In this document: positions 17,288-25,616 of the stretch, in pieces
How the letters are laid out: every line of letters starts with the position of its first letter
How positions within the stretch are numbered: position 1 is the first letter of the stretch
Source of the DNA: Verrucomicrobiota bacterium
GTDB taxonomy: Bacteria; Verrucomicrobiota; Verrucomicrobiia; CAIQCK01
Length of the DNA stretch: 64,000 nt
Assembly (NCBI GenBank): GCA_016235595.1
Contig: JACRJX010000018.1
Location: 1-64,000, forward strand
Direction of reading: 5' to 3'
Made by a program: the position numbers and the translations under genes
Notes under the pieces: generated by a model
Told to the model about the DNA's origin: nothing
What the model saw: the letters and a program-made list of their open reading frames with translations, nothing else
Databases searched by the model: none

Positions 17288-18376
17288 ATGCACATCGTCG
17301 TCGTTGGCCTCAGTCATCAAAGCGCGCCCATCGAGGTGCGGGAACGGTTCGCGTTCACGCCCGGCATGATGGAGCGGGCGCTGCCGTTGCTGCGCGAGGT
17401 GCCGGGGTTGGATGAGGGCGTCATTGTTTCGACCTGCAACCGGGTGGAAATCTACGGCGTGGCTGCGCAGGCGGCGGATGCAAACCGGGCGGTAGACGAT
17501 TTTCTGCATCGCTTTCACGGCTTGACCAGCCGGGTCGAAACGGGAATCTACCGGTTTGAGGAGCCGCGGTGTATCGAACATCTCTTTCGGGTGGTCTCTG
17601 GGCTGGATTCGATGGTGTTGGGGGAGACGGAGATTCTCGGCCAGGTGAAGAAAGCCTACGAACAGGCGCTCTCGGCGAAAACGACGGGCAAGGCCTTGAA
17701 TCAGCTTTTTCAGCGGGCGTTTCAGGTGGCCAAGAAAATCCGCACGCAAACGGCGATCACCCGTGGCAGCGTGTCGGTTGCCTCGGTGGGCGTCGAATTG
17801 GCGGAGAAAATTTTCGGCGACCTTGGCGCGTCTCGCGTGATGATTCTCGGCGCGGGCGACACGAGCGAGAAAGCGGCGCGAGCGTTGCTCAGCCGCGGTG
17901 TGCGCAGCGTGCTGGTGTCCAACCGCACTTACGAGCGAGCCGTGGCGCTGGCGACGGAATTGGGCGGGCGCGCGGTGCGGTTCGACAATCTGGGAGAGGA
18001 GTTTGTGGGCGTGGACATCGTCATCAGTTCGATCGCGGCGAAACATCAGGTCTTGACGCGAGAGAGTCTCGGCGGCCTGATGGTGGCGCGTCAACACCGG
18101 CCGCTGTTCCTGATTGATCTCGGCGTGCCGCGAAACATAGAACCGGCCGTGAACCAACTCGATAACGTGTATCTTTATAACGTGGACGACCTGCAAGGCA
18201 TCGCGGACGACAACATGCGCGCGCGGCGGGAAGACCTGGCCCGCTGCGATCAGTTGATTGCCGCCAACGTCGCGAAGTTCCAGGAATGGCTCCGCCGCCT
18301 GCCGCCGGGCGGCTCAAAGTCCCGCGAGCAGGGCGGTCCGGCGGATTCGTCCTCAACACCGATCGCTTCCCACTAA
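17288..18376 (+). CDS. hemA: Glutamyl-tRNA reductase
   Basis: First committed step of C5 haem synthesis: reduces Glu-tRNA to glutamate-1-semialdehyde with NADPH. The catalytic Cys lies in VSTCNRVEIYG (about residue 44). Also visible are GLDSMVLGETEILGQVKKAY, the NADPH fold VMILGAGDTSEKAARAL, and DLGVPRNIEP. The 362-aa chain is shorter than the E. coli enzyme but carries all domains. ATG 17288 gives the canonical MHIVVVGLSHQSAPIEVRE-type start; the long upstream extension overlaps the membrane protein in another frame. The stop and next start share TAATG. Confidence 0.96.
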   Translation: MHIVVVGLSHQSAPIEVRERFAFTPGMMERALPLLREVPGLDEGVIVSTCNRVEIYGVAAQAADANRAVDDFLHRFHGLTSRVETGIYRFEEPRCIEHLFRVVSGLDSMVLGETEILGQVKKAYEQALSAKTTGKALNQLFQRAFQVAKKIRTQTAITRGSVSVASVGVELAEKIFGDLGASRVMILGAGDTSEKAARALLSRGVRSVLVSNRTYERAVALATELGGRAVRFDNLGEEFVGVDIVISSIAAKHQVLTRESLGGLMVARQHRPLFLIDLGVPRNIEPAVNQLDNVYLYNVDDLQGIADDNMRARREDLARCDQLIAANVAKFQEWLRRLPPGGSKSREQGGPADSSSTPIASH

Positions 18377-19296
18377 TGGATCCCGCACTTCAACCCATCA
18401 TCCTAGCCACGCGCGGCAGCGCGCTGGCGCTGGCGCAAACGCATCAGATGCTCGACATGCTGCGCCGGGCGCACCCGCTGCTGCGTTTTGATTTTAAAAT
18501 CATCAAGACCGCTGGCGACCAGAAGACACGGCCGGCAGTGCTGCCGGACAGCGGTGTGAAAGGATTGTTCACCCGCGAGATCGAAGTGGCGCTCGTGGGC
18601 CGGCGCGCGGACATCGCGGTTCACAGCTTGAAGGATTTGCCAACAGCGCTGCCCGCGGGATTGATTCTGGCTGCCACGCCGAAACGCGCGGACGCGCGCG
18701 ACGTGTTGATCTCGCGCGGGCCGAAGCTGGCGGAGTTGCCGCAGGGCGCGGTGGTGGCAACAAGCAGCCTGCGGCGACAGGGGCAGTTGCTGGCGTTGCG
18801 ACCGGATTTGAAGATTGTGGAAATCCGCGGCAACGTCGAAACACGGCTGCGAAAGCTGCAGGAGAACAGCAAGTGGCACGGCACCGTGCTGGCTGCTGCG
18901 GGACTGGCCCGGCTGAATCTGAATCTGGCGGATTGGGGATTCGTCGCGCACCCATTTGCAGTGGAAGAGATGCTGCCATCGCCATGCCAGGCGATCCTTG
19001 GTTTGGAGACAAGGGCGGACGACGAACGGGCACTGTCGCTGTTGGACCCGATTCTTGATCGCGCGACGTTCCAAGCTGCGACGGCAGAACGTGCTTTCTC
19101 GCACGTGCTGGAGGGCGGTTGCCGCACGCCGATGGCGGCTTATGCGGAAGTGAAGGGAAGCAAACTGGTGCTTCGCGGCGCGGTGTTCTGCGAAGACGGA
19201 CGCGTGCGGTTCCGTGGCCAGCTCAGTGGCGACGCGCGAAACGCGGAGGAAATCGGCAAGATGCTGGCGAAGAAAGCGAAGACAATTTTGAAATGA
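18376..19296 (+). CDS. hemC: Porphobilinogen deaminase (hydroxymethylbilane synthase)
   Basis: Polymerises four porphobilinogen units. The start is IILATRGSALALAQTHQM after a short lead. FTREIEVALVGRRADIAVHSLKDLPT, TSSLRRQGQL and VEIRGNVETRLRKL line the active site. LEGGCRTPMAAYA carries the Cys that anchors the dipyrromethane cofactor. The 306-aa length is standard. TAATG overlap with hemA fixes the start at 18376, and the 3' end overlaps the CobA-HemD gene by 4 nt. Confidence 0.96.
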   Translation: MDPALQPIILATRGSALALAQTHQMLDMLRRAHPLLRFDFKIIKTAGDQKTRPAVLPDSGVKGLFTREIEVALVGRRADIAVHSLKDLPTALPAGLILAATPKRADARDVLISRGPKLAELPQGAVVATSSLRRQGQLLALRPDLKIVEIRGNVETRLRKLQENSKWHGTVLAAAGLARLNLNLADWGFVAHPFAVEEMLPSPCQAILGLETRADDERALSLLDPILDRATFQAATAERAFSHVLEGGCRTPMAAYAEVKGSKLVLRGAVFCEDGRVRFRGQLSGDARNAEEIGKMLAKKAKTILK

Positions 19297-20819
19297 AGGG
19301 CATTGTATATTTGGTGGGCGCGGGACCAGGCGACGCGGGATTGCTGACGCTGCGCGGCGCAGAATGTCTGCGAGAGGCAGAGGTGGTGGTCTATGACTAC
19401 CTGGCGAACACCGCGCTGCTGCGCTGGTGCCCGCCGGAAACAGAGATCATCTATGCCGGCAAGAGCGGCTCGCGGCATGAACTGGAGCAGCACGAGATCA
19501 ACGCGTTGCTGGTGGCCAAGGCAAAAGAGGGAAAACGCGTGGTGCGACTCAAAGGTGGCGACCCCTACATCTTCGGGCGCGGTGGTGAGGAGGCGGAGGC
19601 ACTGGTCGCGGAAGGGCTGGCGTTTGAGGAAGTGCCGGGCGTGAGTTCGGCGGTTGCGGCGCCCGCGTACGCGGGGATACCGGTGACTCATCGCGGACTG
19701 ACCTCGGCGGTGACGATTCTGACGGGCCACGAAGACCCGACGAAACCGGAAACGGCGATTGATTGGGAACTGCTCGGCAAGCTCGACTCGACGAAGGTGA
19801 TCCTGATGGGTGTTGGCAACGTCGGCAAGATCGCCGAGGCGCTGCGGCGTCACGCGCCGGCGGACACACCGGTGGCGATGATTCGCTGGGGCACGACGGG
19901 CCACCAGCAGACGCTGACCGGCACGCTGGCCGACATTGCCACGCGCGCGGAGCAAGCGCAGTTCAAGCCGCCGGCGGTGATCGTGATCGGCAAGGTCGTG
20001 GGGTTGCGCGACCGTCTGAACTGGTTTGAAACGAAGCCGCTGTTTGGCCGGCGCGTGGTCGTCACGCGCACGCGCGAGCAGGCGAGCGACTTGTCGCGGC
20101 GATTGCAGGACTTGGGCGCAGAGGCGATGGAGATTCCGACGATCAAGATACTGCCGCCGAAGTCGGACAAGATTCTGCGCGAGGCGATGGAGGGCATCGG
20201 CGAATACGATTGGCTGGTATTCACCAGTCCAAACGGCGTCGAGCACTTCTTCCGGGTGTTCTTCAAGGTCTATCGTGATATCCGTGAAATTGGCGCGGTA
20301 AAGATTGCGGCCATCGGGCCGGCCACGGCGGAGCGGCTGGAAGCACTGCACTTGCAGGTGGACTTGCAGCCGGAGAAGTTCGTCGCAGAAGAGATTTTGA
20401 AGGCGTTTGAGAAGGATTTCGACATCGAGAACCAGCGGTTTCTGCTGCCGCGGGCCGATCTGGCGCGCGACGCGTTGCCAGAGGGATTGGAGGCGCTCGG
20501 CGCAATTGTGGACAGGGTGGAGTGTTATCGCACGGTGCCGGAGACGGCAGATGAGAGCGGGAACCTGGCACGGCTGCTGACGGAGGGCGCGGATGTCATC
20601 ACGTTCACGAGCAGTTCGACGGTGGAAAACTTCTGTAATTTGTTGGACCTCCGCGACCTGCTGGGGAAGTTTCCGCGGTTGAAGCTTGCCAGCATTGGGC
20701 CGGTTACGTCGGAGACCCTTCGCAAGCGCGGCTTTAACGTGGACGTGGAGGCGGTGCAGCACGACATTTCCGGCTTGACCGAAGCGGTGAAGGCTTCGCT
20801 AATGGCTCGCAACGTATGA
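19293..20819 (+). CDS. cobA-hemD: CobA-HemD fusion: uroporphyrinogen-III methyltransferase / uroporphyrinogen-III synthase
   Basis: 508 aa with two enzymes of the branch point. Residues 1-250 are SUMT/CobA: GIVYLVGAGPGDAGLLTLRG, VVRLKGGDPYIFGRGGEE, GVSSAVAAPAYAGIPVTHRG. Residues 255-508 are HemD: RRVVVTRTREQASDLSRRL, IPTIKI, WLVFTSPNGVEHFF, LPRADLARDALPEGL and DVITFTSSSTVENF. HemD closes uroporphyrinogen III and CobA sends it towards sirohaem, consistent with the dehydrogenase at the operon head. ATG 19293 is set by the ATGA overlap with hemC; upstream in-frame codons are inside hemC. Confidence 0.95.
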   Translation: MKGIVYLVGAGPGDAGLLTLRGAECLREAEVVVYDYLANTALLRWCPPETEIIYAGKSGSRHELEQHEINALLVAKAKEGKRVVRLKGGDPYIFGRGGEEAEALVAEGLAFEEVPGVSSAVAAPAYAGIPVTHRGLTSAVTILTGHEDPTKPETAIDWELLGKLDSTKVILMGVGNVGKIAEALRRHAPADTPVAMIRWGTTGHQQTLTGTLADIATRAEQAQFKPPAVIVIGKVVGLRDRLNWFETKPLFGRRVVVTRTREQASDLSRRLQDLGAEAMEIPTIKILPPKSDKILREAMEGIGEYDWLVFTSPNGVEHFFRVFFKVYRDIREIGAVKIAAIGPATAERLEALHLQVDLQPEKFVAEEILKAFEKDFDIENQRFLLPRADLARDALPEGLEALGAIVDRVECYRTVPETADESGNLARLLTEGADVITFTSSSTVENFCNLLDLRDLLGKFPRLKLASIGPVTSETLRKRGFNVDVEAVQHDISGLTEAVKASLMARNV

Positions 20820-21262
20820 TCATCAAGACACTCCAGCAAGCGAGGCGCACGGTTATCGTGGTGTTCAGTGTGACCCTGTTGGTAGGCGGCGCAGTGTTGT
20901 TTGGCATATTGGAGCCCGAGACGGCGAGGCTGAAGCGCATTTCGATCGAGGTGGTTGGTGGTCTCCTGCTGGTGGTTGGAGGTCTGCTGGTGTTGTCATT
21001 AGTGCCTGGAATGCCAGGTCCACGCCGGTTGCTGAAAATCGTTTTCGGATTCTTCATGCTGGTGGCGGGTTTGGTCACTGCGATACCGGGTGTGCCGGGA
21101 CCAGGCTTGCTTATCATCCTGGGGGCGTTGGCCATTCTCGCCGGTGAGTTTGTGTGGGCGCAGAAGCTGCTGCAACGTTGCAAGGCGAGTGCGGAGAAGA
21201 TTAAAACCGTTGTGTGGAATAACGGTGCTTCTTCAAATCATAAGTCAGGGTCGCCGCCATGA
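20816..21262 (+). CDS. PGPGW-like small membrane protein
   Basis: 148 aa with two or three hydrophobic segments (about residues 13-33, 43-65 and 70-110). It has the repeated short motifs VPGMPGP and IPGVPGPGLLIILGALAILAGEF, close to the putative transmembrane PGPGW family, whose function is unknown. It overlaps the CobA-HemD stop by 4 nt and the ankyrin gene by 4 nt, so it is translated as part of this chain, though no metabolic link is evident. Confidence 0.65.
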   Translation: MIIKTLQQARRTVIVVFSVTLLVGGAVLFGILEPETARLKRISIEVVGGLLLVVGGLLVLSLVPGMPGPRRLLKIVFGFFMLVAGLVTAIPGVPGPGLLIILGALAILAGEFVWAQKLLQRCKASAEKIKTVVWNNGASSNHKSGSPP

Positions 21263-21837
21263 ATAGAAGTTGCAGTATTTGGGTGATGACGATGGCCGTG
21301 GGAATCGTGACCTGCACGAAGCTGTCGGCGGGGGACATTCACGACGCAGTCAGGGCCGGAGACGTGGGGAAGGTGAAGGAGTTGCTGGCGGAGAATCCTG
21401 AGCTGGTTAACATGGCGGAGGAGGGGCGCACGCCGTTGCACATGGCGGTGTATCGGGGCCAGTTGAAGATGGTGGAACTGCTGTTGGTTCAGAAGGCGGA
21501 TGTTCGCGCGAAAGACAATTACGGCCGCACGCCGCTGCATGATGCGATTGTGGCTGGCAGCAAGGAGGAGGTGGAACTGCTTCTGGCGTACAAGGCCGAC
21601 ATCAACACCAAGGATAAACAAGGCGCCACTCCGTTGCACTGGGCGGTGAGCCGGGGGAATACAGGCATGGTCAAGCTGTTGCTGGTTTACAAACCCAGTG
21701 TAAATGTGGAAGACAACCGCGGTCGCACGGCGCTGGATGTGGCGACCCGGCCTGAGATGGTGGAGCTTCTCCGCGTGCATGGGGCAAAGAATGGCGAGGA
21801 ACTTGTGCGTGCCAGATCCGGGCCTCCGGCCCCTTGA
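21259..21837 (+). CDS. Exported ankyrin-repeat protein
   Basis: 192 aa. An N-terminal hydrophobic stretch with a weak signal peptide (about residues 1-27) is followed by four to five ankyrin repeats: GRTPLHMAVYRGQLKMVELLL, GRTPLHDAIVAGSKEEVELLL, GATPLHWAVSRGNTGMVKLLL and a last degenerate GRTALDVATRP repeat (each shown in part). Ankyrin repeats bind proteins; the partner is unknown. Start overlaps the previous stop by 4 nt. The histidine kinase follows after 97 bp. Confidence 0.82.
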   Translation: MNRSCSIWVMTMAVGIVTCTKLSAGDIHDAVRAGDVGKVKELLAENPELVNMAEEGRTPLHMAVYRGQLKMVELLLVQKADVRAKDNYGRTPLHDAIVAGSKEEVELLLAYKADINTKDKQGATPLHWAVSRGNTGMVKLLLVYKPSVNVEDNRGRTALDVATRPEMVELLRVHGAKNGEELVRARSGPPAP

Positions 21838-21934
21838 TCTGTGGGCGCAGTGGGCAAGACGCTGGTTGTTCGGATCCAGCGAAGATGCTTGGCAGGGGGT
21901 GGAAAACGGAATAATACTCTTTGCCATACGCGCT

Positions 21935-23245
21935 ATGCGACTAACGGTTACCAGAAAGGTCACACTAGGATTTGCAGCATCGCTGGCTGTCATGAGCGCG
22001 ATTGCGGTGATCTCCTTCCTGAGCACGCAGCGGCTCGTTGAGGACATCGAGGACGTTGCGACGACCTACCAAGTGATGAGTGAGGTGGGCGACATCCGCA
22101 ACGTCGTGAGCCGGATGAACTCCAGTGCGCGCGGTTATATCATTACCGGTCAGGAAGAATTTCTGGAACCCTTCTGGGAAGCCCATGAGAAGATGAGTCA
22201 GCAGGTTTCTGAAGTGAGGAATTTGATAGCGGACAAGCCTGAGCAGCAGCAGCGGCTGGAAGTCATCGAGAAATTGATCCGAGAGCAGGTGACCTATTCC
22301 ACCAACCTGGTCGCCATTCGGAGGGAAAAGGGGTTCGCGGCTGCGGAAGAAGTGGTGAGTTTGGGTGAGGGCAAGAAACGCGTCGGTTTGATCGTGGAGA
22401 TCACCAAGCAGATGTTGGACCATGAGAGAAGCTTGTTGGCGGAGCGGAAGGCGATCGAGGAGGACAGCGTTTGGCTGGCAAACGGATTGATCATTCTGGG
22501 CGGCGCGCTCGCGATGATTATTGTGACGTTTGCCAGCATCATCCTGCGGCAGGACATCCGGGAACGTGAGCGGTTGGAACGCGCGATCCTGGAGATCGGC
22601 GACCGCAAACAGCAGCAGATGGGCCATGACCTACATGACAGCGTCTGTCAGGAACTGGCGGGGATCGCTTTCATGGGACAGGTCATTCAACGCAAGTTGG
22701 CGGCGCACGGGTTGGAGGAGGCGGGCGAGGTGGCGAAAATGACAGAATTGGTTGGCAAGGCCGCGAAGCACGCCCGAAGTCTGGCTCGGGGTTTGCAGCC
22801 GGTGGAGGTTGAATCCAATGGTTTGATGGTGGCACTGGATGAGATGTCGATGAATACGCGCGAGATGTTCAACATCGAGTGCAAGTTTGAGTGCGAAGGG
22901 AAGGTGCTGATCGAGGACAATATCGTCGCGGTTCACTTGTATCGGATTGCGCAGGAAGCGGTGCATAACGCCATCCGGCACGGAGGAGCGAGAAGTGTGT
23001 TCATCCGCTTGAGGGCTTTGAAGGACATAGGAACGCTGGAGGTGCGCGATGATGGGAAGGGCATGCCGGACGTGTTGCCGGAGAAGAAAGGCATGGGCAT
23101 CGAGACGATGCAGTACCGTGCCAAGGTCATCGGGGGAACACTCGAATTCCGCCGGGCACCGATGCGAGGAACGATGGTAAGATGCACCTTCAAGCTGGTT
23201 CCGCCGAAACTGGATACAAGGACGAAAGTAATGAGTACGGTATGA
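21935..23245 (+). CDS. Membrane sensor histidine kinase (CHASE3, HisKA_3, NarX/DegS type)
   Basis: 436 aa. TM1 lies at about residues 9-29, an extracytoplasmic helical CHASE3-like sensor at 30-180 and TM2 at about 183-205. The dimerisation domain carries GHDLHDSVCQELAG, with the likely phospho-His at 234. The ATPase domain has HNAIRHGGA (N345), DDGKGMP and KGMGIETM. ATG 21935 is preferred over the long upstream frame because it precedes TM1 directly. Its stop overlaps the response regulator start (ATGA), so the two form a cognate pair. The stimulus is unknown. Confidence 0.92.
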   Translation: MRLTVTRKVTLGFAASLAVMSAIAVISFLSTQRLVEDIEDVATTYQVMSEVGDIRNVVSRMNSSARGYIITGQEEFLEPFWEAHEKMSQQVSEVRNLIADKPEQQQRLEVIEKLIREQVTYSTNLVAIRREKGFAAAEEVVSLGEGKKRVGLIVEITKQMLDHERSLLAERKAIEEDSVWLANGLIILGGALAMIIVTFASIILRQDIRERERLERAILEIGDRKQQQMGHDLHDSVCQELAGIAFMGQVIQRKLAAHGLEEAGEVAKMTELVGKAAKHARSLARGLQPVEVESNGLMVALDEMSMNTREMFNIECKFECEGKVLIEDNIVAVHLYRIAQEAVHNAIRHGGARSVFIRLRALKDIGTLEVRDDGKGMPDVLPEKKGMGIETMQYRAKVIGGTLEFRRAPMRGTMVRCTFKLVPPKLDTRTKVMSTV

Positions 23246-23928
23246 CCGAGTCGAAGAAGATGCAAACCGTACGGGAGCGAACAAAGGTGTTGTTGGTGGA
23301 TGACCACCCGGTGCTTGCCGAAGGACTGAGCCTCATCATCAACAACGAAGACGATCTGGAGGTTTGTGGCTGCGCCGAGGATGCCGGCAGCGCGATGAAG
23401 CTGGCCGATTCCGTCAAGCCGGACCTGGCGATTGTGGACATTTCGTTGAAAGACTCGGACGGCATTCACTTGGTAAAAAACCTCAAAGCGCGGTATCCGG
23501 ATCTGCTGACGTTGGTGCTGTCTTTGCATGACGAGGGGCTTTATGCCGAGCGCGCTTTACGGGCGGGAGCCAGCGGTTACGTGATGAAACAGGCGCCATT
23601 GGCGACTGTGCTGACGGCCATTCGCAAAGTCCTGGATGGTGGCATCTACGTCAGCGAAAAGATTTCCGACCAGATGCTTGCTCAGGCCAGGGGGGCCAAG
23701 TCGGGCAGGGCCGTTTCTCCCATCGAGCGACTGAGCGACCGGGAACGGGAAGTGTTTCGCAAGATCGGCCAGGGGTTGGGCACGAAGGAGATTGCCGACC
23801 AGCTTCATCTGAGCTTCAAGACGGTTGAAACCTATCGGGCGCACATCAAAGTGAAACTCCAGATAGGCAACGCAGCCGAGATGATTCAAAAGGCGACGCT
23901 TTGGGTGAGAGAAGATAGCGGTGGCTGA
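23242..23928 (+). CDS. NarL/FixJ-family response regulator
   Basis: 228 aa. The receiver domain occupies about residues 14-130, with the acidic pair D20-D21, phospho-acceptor D66 (LAIVDISL) and K in YVMKQ. The LuxR-type HTH lies at about 165-215 (LSDREREVFRKIGQGLGTKEIA, TVETYRAHIK; shown in part). It is activated by the kinase encoded just upstream, with which it overlaps by 4 nt. A candidate tandem binding site lies downstream at 24064-24087. Confidence 0.93.
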   Translation: MTESKKMQTVRERTKVLLVDDHPVLAEGLSLIINNEDDLEVCGCAEDAGSAMKLADSVKPDLAIVDISLKDSDGIHLVKNLKARYPDLLTLVLSLHDEGLYAERALRAGASGYVMKQAPLATVLTAIRKVLDGGIYVSEKISDQMLAQARGAKSGRAVSPIERLSDREREVFRKIGQGLGTKEIADQLHLSFKTVETYRAHIKVKLQIGNAAEMIQKATLWVREDSGG

Positions 23929-24063
23929 CGACAACACGGTCAGACACGCGGGGATGCGGATACGATCCGGCTGGTCGTGATGAAGGGGGAAGGGGGCCTG
24001 CGCGGTTTCATCTTGCTTGGGGATTCCGTTATCCGGCGCCGGTCGCTGCCTGAGGGGCAGTGA

Positions 24064-24087
24064 GGGTTTTACCCTAGGGTTCCACCC
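24064..24087. promoter_or_regulatory. Tandem GGGT-N3-ACCC inverted repeats upstream of orphan receiver
   Basis: GGGT-TTT-ACCC (24064-24074) and GGGT-TCC-ACCC (24077-24087) are separated by TA. Their junction forms the perfect palindrome ACCCTAGGGT (24071-24080). It lies 78 bp before the orphan receiver ATG and 135 bp after the NarL-type regulator. NarL-type dimers bind such short inverted repeats, so it is a candidate target. Confidence 0.4.
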
Positions 24088-24165
24088 GATGGGACGAGTC
24101 ATGGATGCCCCGACTAGCCGGGGAAAGCGGCATGGTGGACACTGTGCAAGTGAGAAACAGTGACC

Positions 24166-24564
24166 ATGACCACACCAACGACATCTGAAGCCAAGGCTGG
24201 CAAACGGAAGGTCCTACTGATTGACGAGCATCGCGTATTACGGGAGGGGCTTCGCGAGTTCATCAATTCGCAGCCGGACCTTGTGGTGTGTGGAGTGGCT
24301 GAATATGCACCGCAAGCAACGGCCGAGGTGGAGGTGTTGAAGCCGGACATCGTGATCATAGACATTTCCCTGAAAGGCAAGATGAGTTTTGGTCTCATCA
24401 AGGAGATCAAATGCCAGTATCCAGCCATTCCGGTGCTCGTTTTCTCCATGCAGAGCGAGTCGGTCTATAGCGTGGCAGCCATGCAGGCCGGCGCAGCGGG
24501 GTTTGTGGCGAAGACAGAGTCCCCGGAGCAGTTGTTGGCCGAGATTCACCGTGTCTTGACGTGA
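24166..24564 (+). CDS. Stand-alone receiver domain protein
   Basis: 132 aa consisting of a single CheY-like receiver with no output domain. The acidic pocket is D20-E21, the acceptor D66 (IVIIDISLKG) and the conserved Lys is in GFVAKTE. It resembles the receiver half of the neighbouring regulator (same HRVLREGL / IIDISLK layout), so it may derive from it by loss of the HTH. It could act as a phosphate sink, a competitor for the same kinase, or signal by protein contact. GTG 24160 is an alternative start two codons upstream. Confidence 0.85.
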   Translation: MTTPTTSEAKAGKRKVLLIDEHRVLREGLREFINSQPDLVVCGVAEYAPQATAEVEVLKPDIVIIDISLKGKMSFGLIKEIKCQYPAIPVLVFSMQSESVYSVAAMQAGAAGFVAKTESPEQLLAEIHRVLT

Positions 24565-24593
24565 GAGTGTGCTTGATTGGCGAAAGGACTTAT

Positions 24594-25616
24594 ATGACTA
24601 GGCTCTCGATTGTGATCCCAGTGTATAATTCCGAAGCAACCCTCGAACGACTGTGTGAGGAGCTTATCAAGGACCTGAGTTCGTCGTATCGCCTGCAACT
24701 GGTGTTAGTCAACGACGGAAGCCGCGACGGTTCGTGCGCAGCGTGCCAGAGGCTTCGTGAGCGGTATCCTGAGGTGATTGACTACATTGCGCTGACCAGG
24801 AACTTTGGGGAGCACAATGCGGTGATGGCGGGGCTTCATTACGCCGAGGGGGATTACGCCGTCATTATGGACGATGATTTTCAGAATCCCCCGATGGAGG
24901 TGTCCAAACTCGTTGCGAAGATCAAGGAAGGTTATGATGTGGTTTACAGCCGATACGATGGCAAGATGCATTCCGCGTTCAGGAACCTTGGCAGTCGCCT
25001 GCACAACTGGATGGCCACGCACGCGCTGGGCAAACCGGTGGACCTCTATCTCTCCAGCTTCAAGATCCTATCGAAGTTCATGGTGGAGCAAATTATTCGA
25101 TACACGGGGCCGGATCCTTATCTGGATGCGATCATCCTCCGAATCACGCGCAGTATTGGAGTTGTGACCGTGCAGCATCAGCCGCGCAGAGATGGGGTGT
25201 CTGGCTATAGCTTCGGCAAGTTGGTGTCACTCTGGGGAAACATGTTTGTGGCGTTTTCCCTTTATCCATTGCGGCTGGTGGCGTTGTTGGGGGTGATTAT
25301 GTCGCTGATCGGTTCTTTCTATGGTGTCTATACGTTGCTGGCGTGGGTAACGCCGTTAATCAAGGATCCAGACAACTTCCAGAAGCTTAACGCGGCCAAC
25401 TGGTTCTTCCGCGGTCTCGTATTGCTGGCTATTGGCATCGTTGGAGAATACGTGGGGCGCAACTACATGCACGTCAACAGTGATCCCCAGTTCGTTGTGC
25501 GAGACGCGCAGACGCGATATCCGCAGGAAATACCGGCCGTGCCGAGCCATTTCAGGCCGCACCGGCAGGAGTCCCAACGACAGCATCGTTCCCATGATCA
25601 ACTTACGGTTCCCTAG
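24594..25616 (+). CDS. Polyprenyl-phosphate glycosyltransferase (GT2, GtrB/ArnC type)
   Basis: 340 aa. The GT-A domain has SIVIPVYNSEATLERL, LVNDGSRDGS, TRNFGEHNAVMAGL and the metal-binding MDDDFQNPP. Two C-terminal membrane segments (about residues 222-250 and 268-292) fit enzymes that move a sugar from a nucleotide donor to undecaprenyl or dolichyl phosphate on the inner membrane face. The start at 24594 has AGGA 6 nt upstream. It overlaps the next gene by 23 nt, suggesting that the two act together in surface glycan or protein glycosylation. Confidence 0.9.
   Translation: MTRLSIVIPVYNSEATLERLCEELIKDLSSSYRLQLVLVNDGSRDGSCAACQRLRERYPEVIDYIALTRNFGEHNAVMAGLHYAEGDYAVIMDDDFQNPPMEVSKLVAKIKEGYDVVYSRYDGKMHSAFRNLGSRLHNWMATHALGKPVDLYLSSFKILSKFMVEQIIRYTGPDPYLDAIILRITRSIGVVTVQHQPRRDGVSGYSFGKLVSLWGNMFVAFSLYPLRLVALLGVIMSLIGSFYGVYTLLAWVTPLIKDPDNFQKLNAANWFFRGLVLLAIGIVGEYVGRNYMHVNSDPQFVVRDAQTRYPQEIPAVPSHFRPHRQESQRQHRSHDQLTVP

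Noticed and set aside
19140..20762. 540-aa minus-strand reading frame
   Set aside because: Antisense to cobA-hemD; composition typical of a shadow (Arg/His/Gln-rich).
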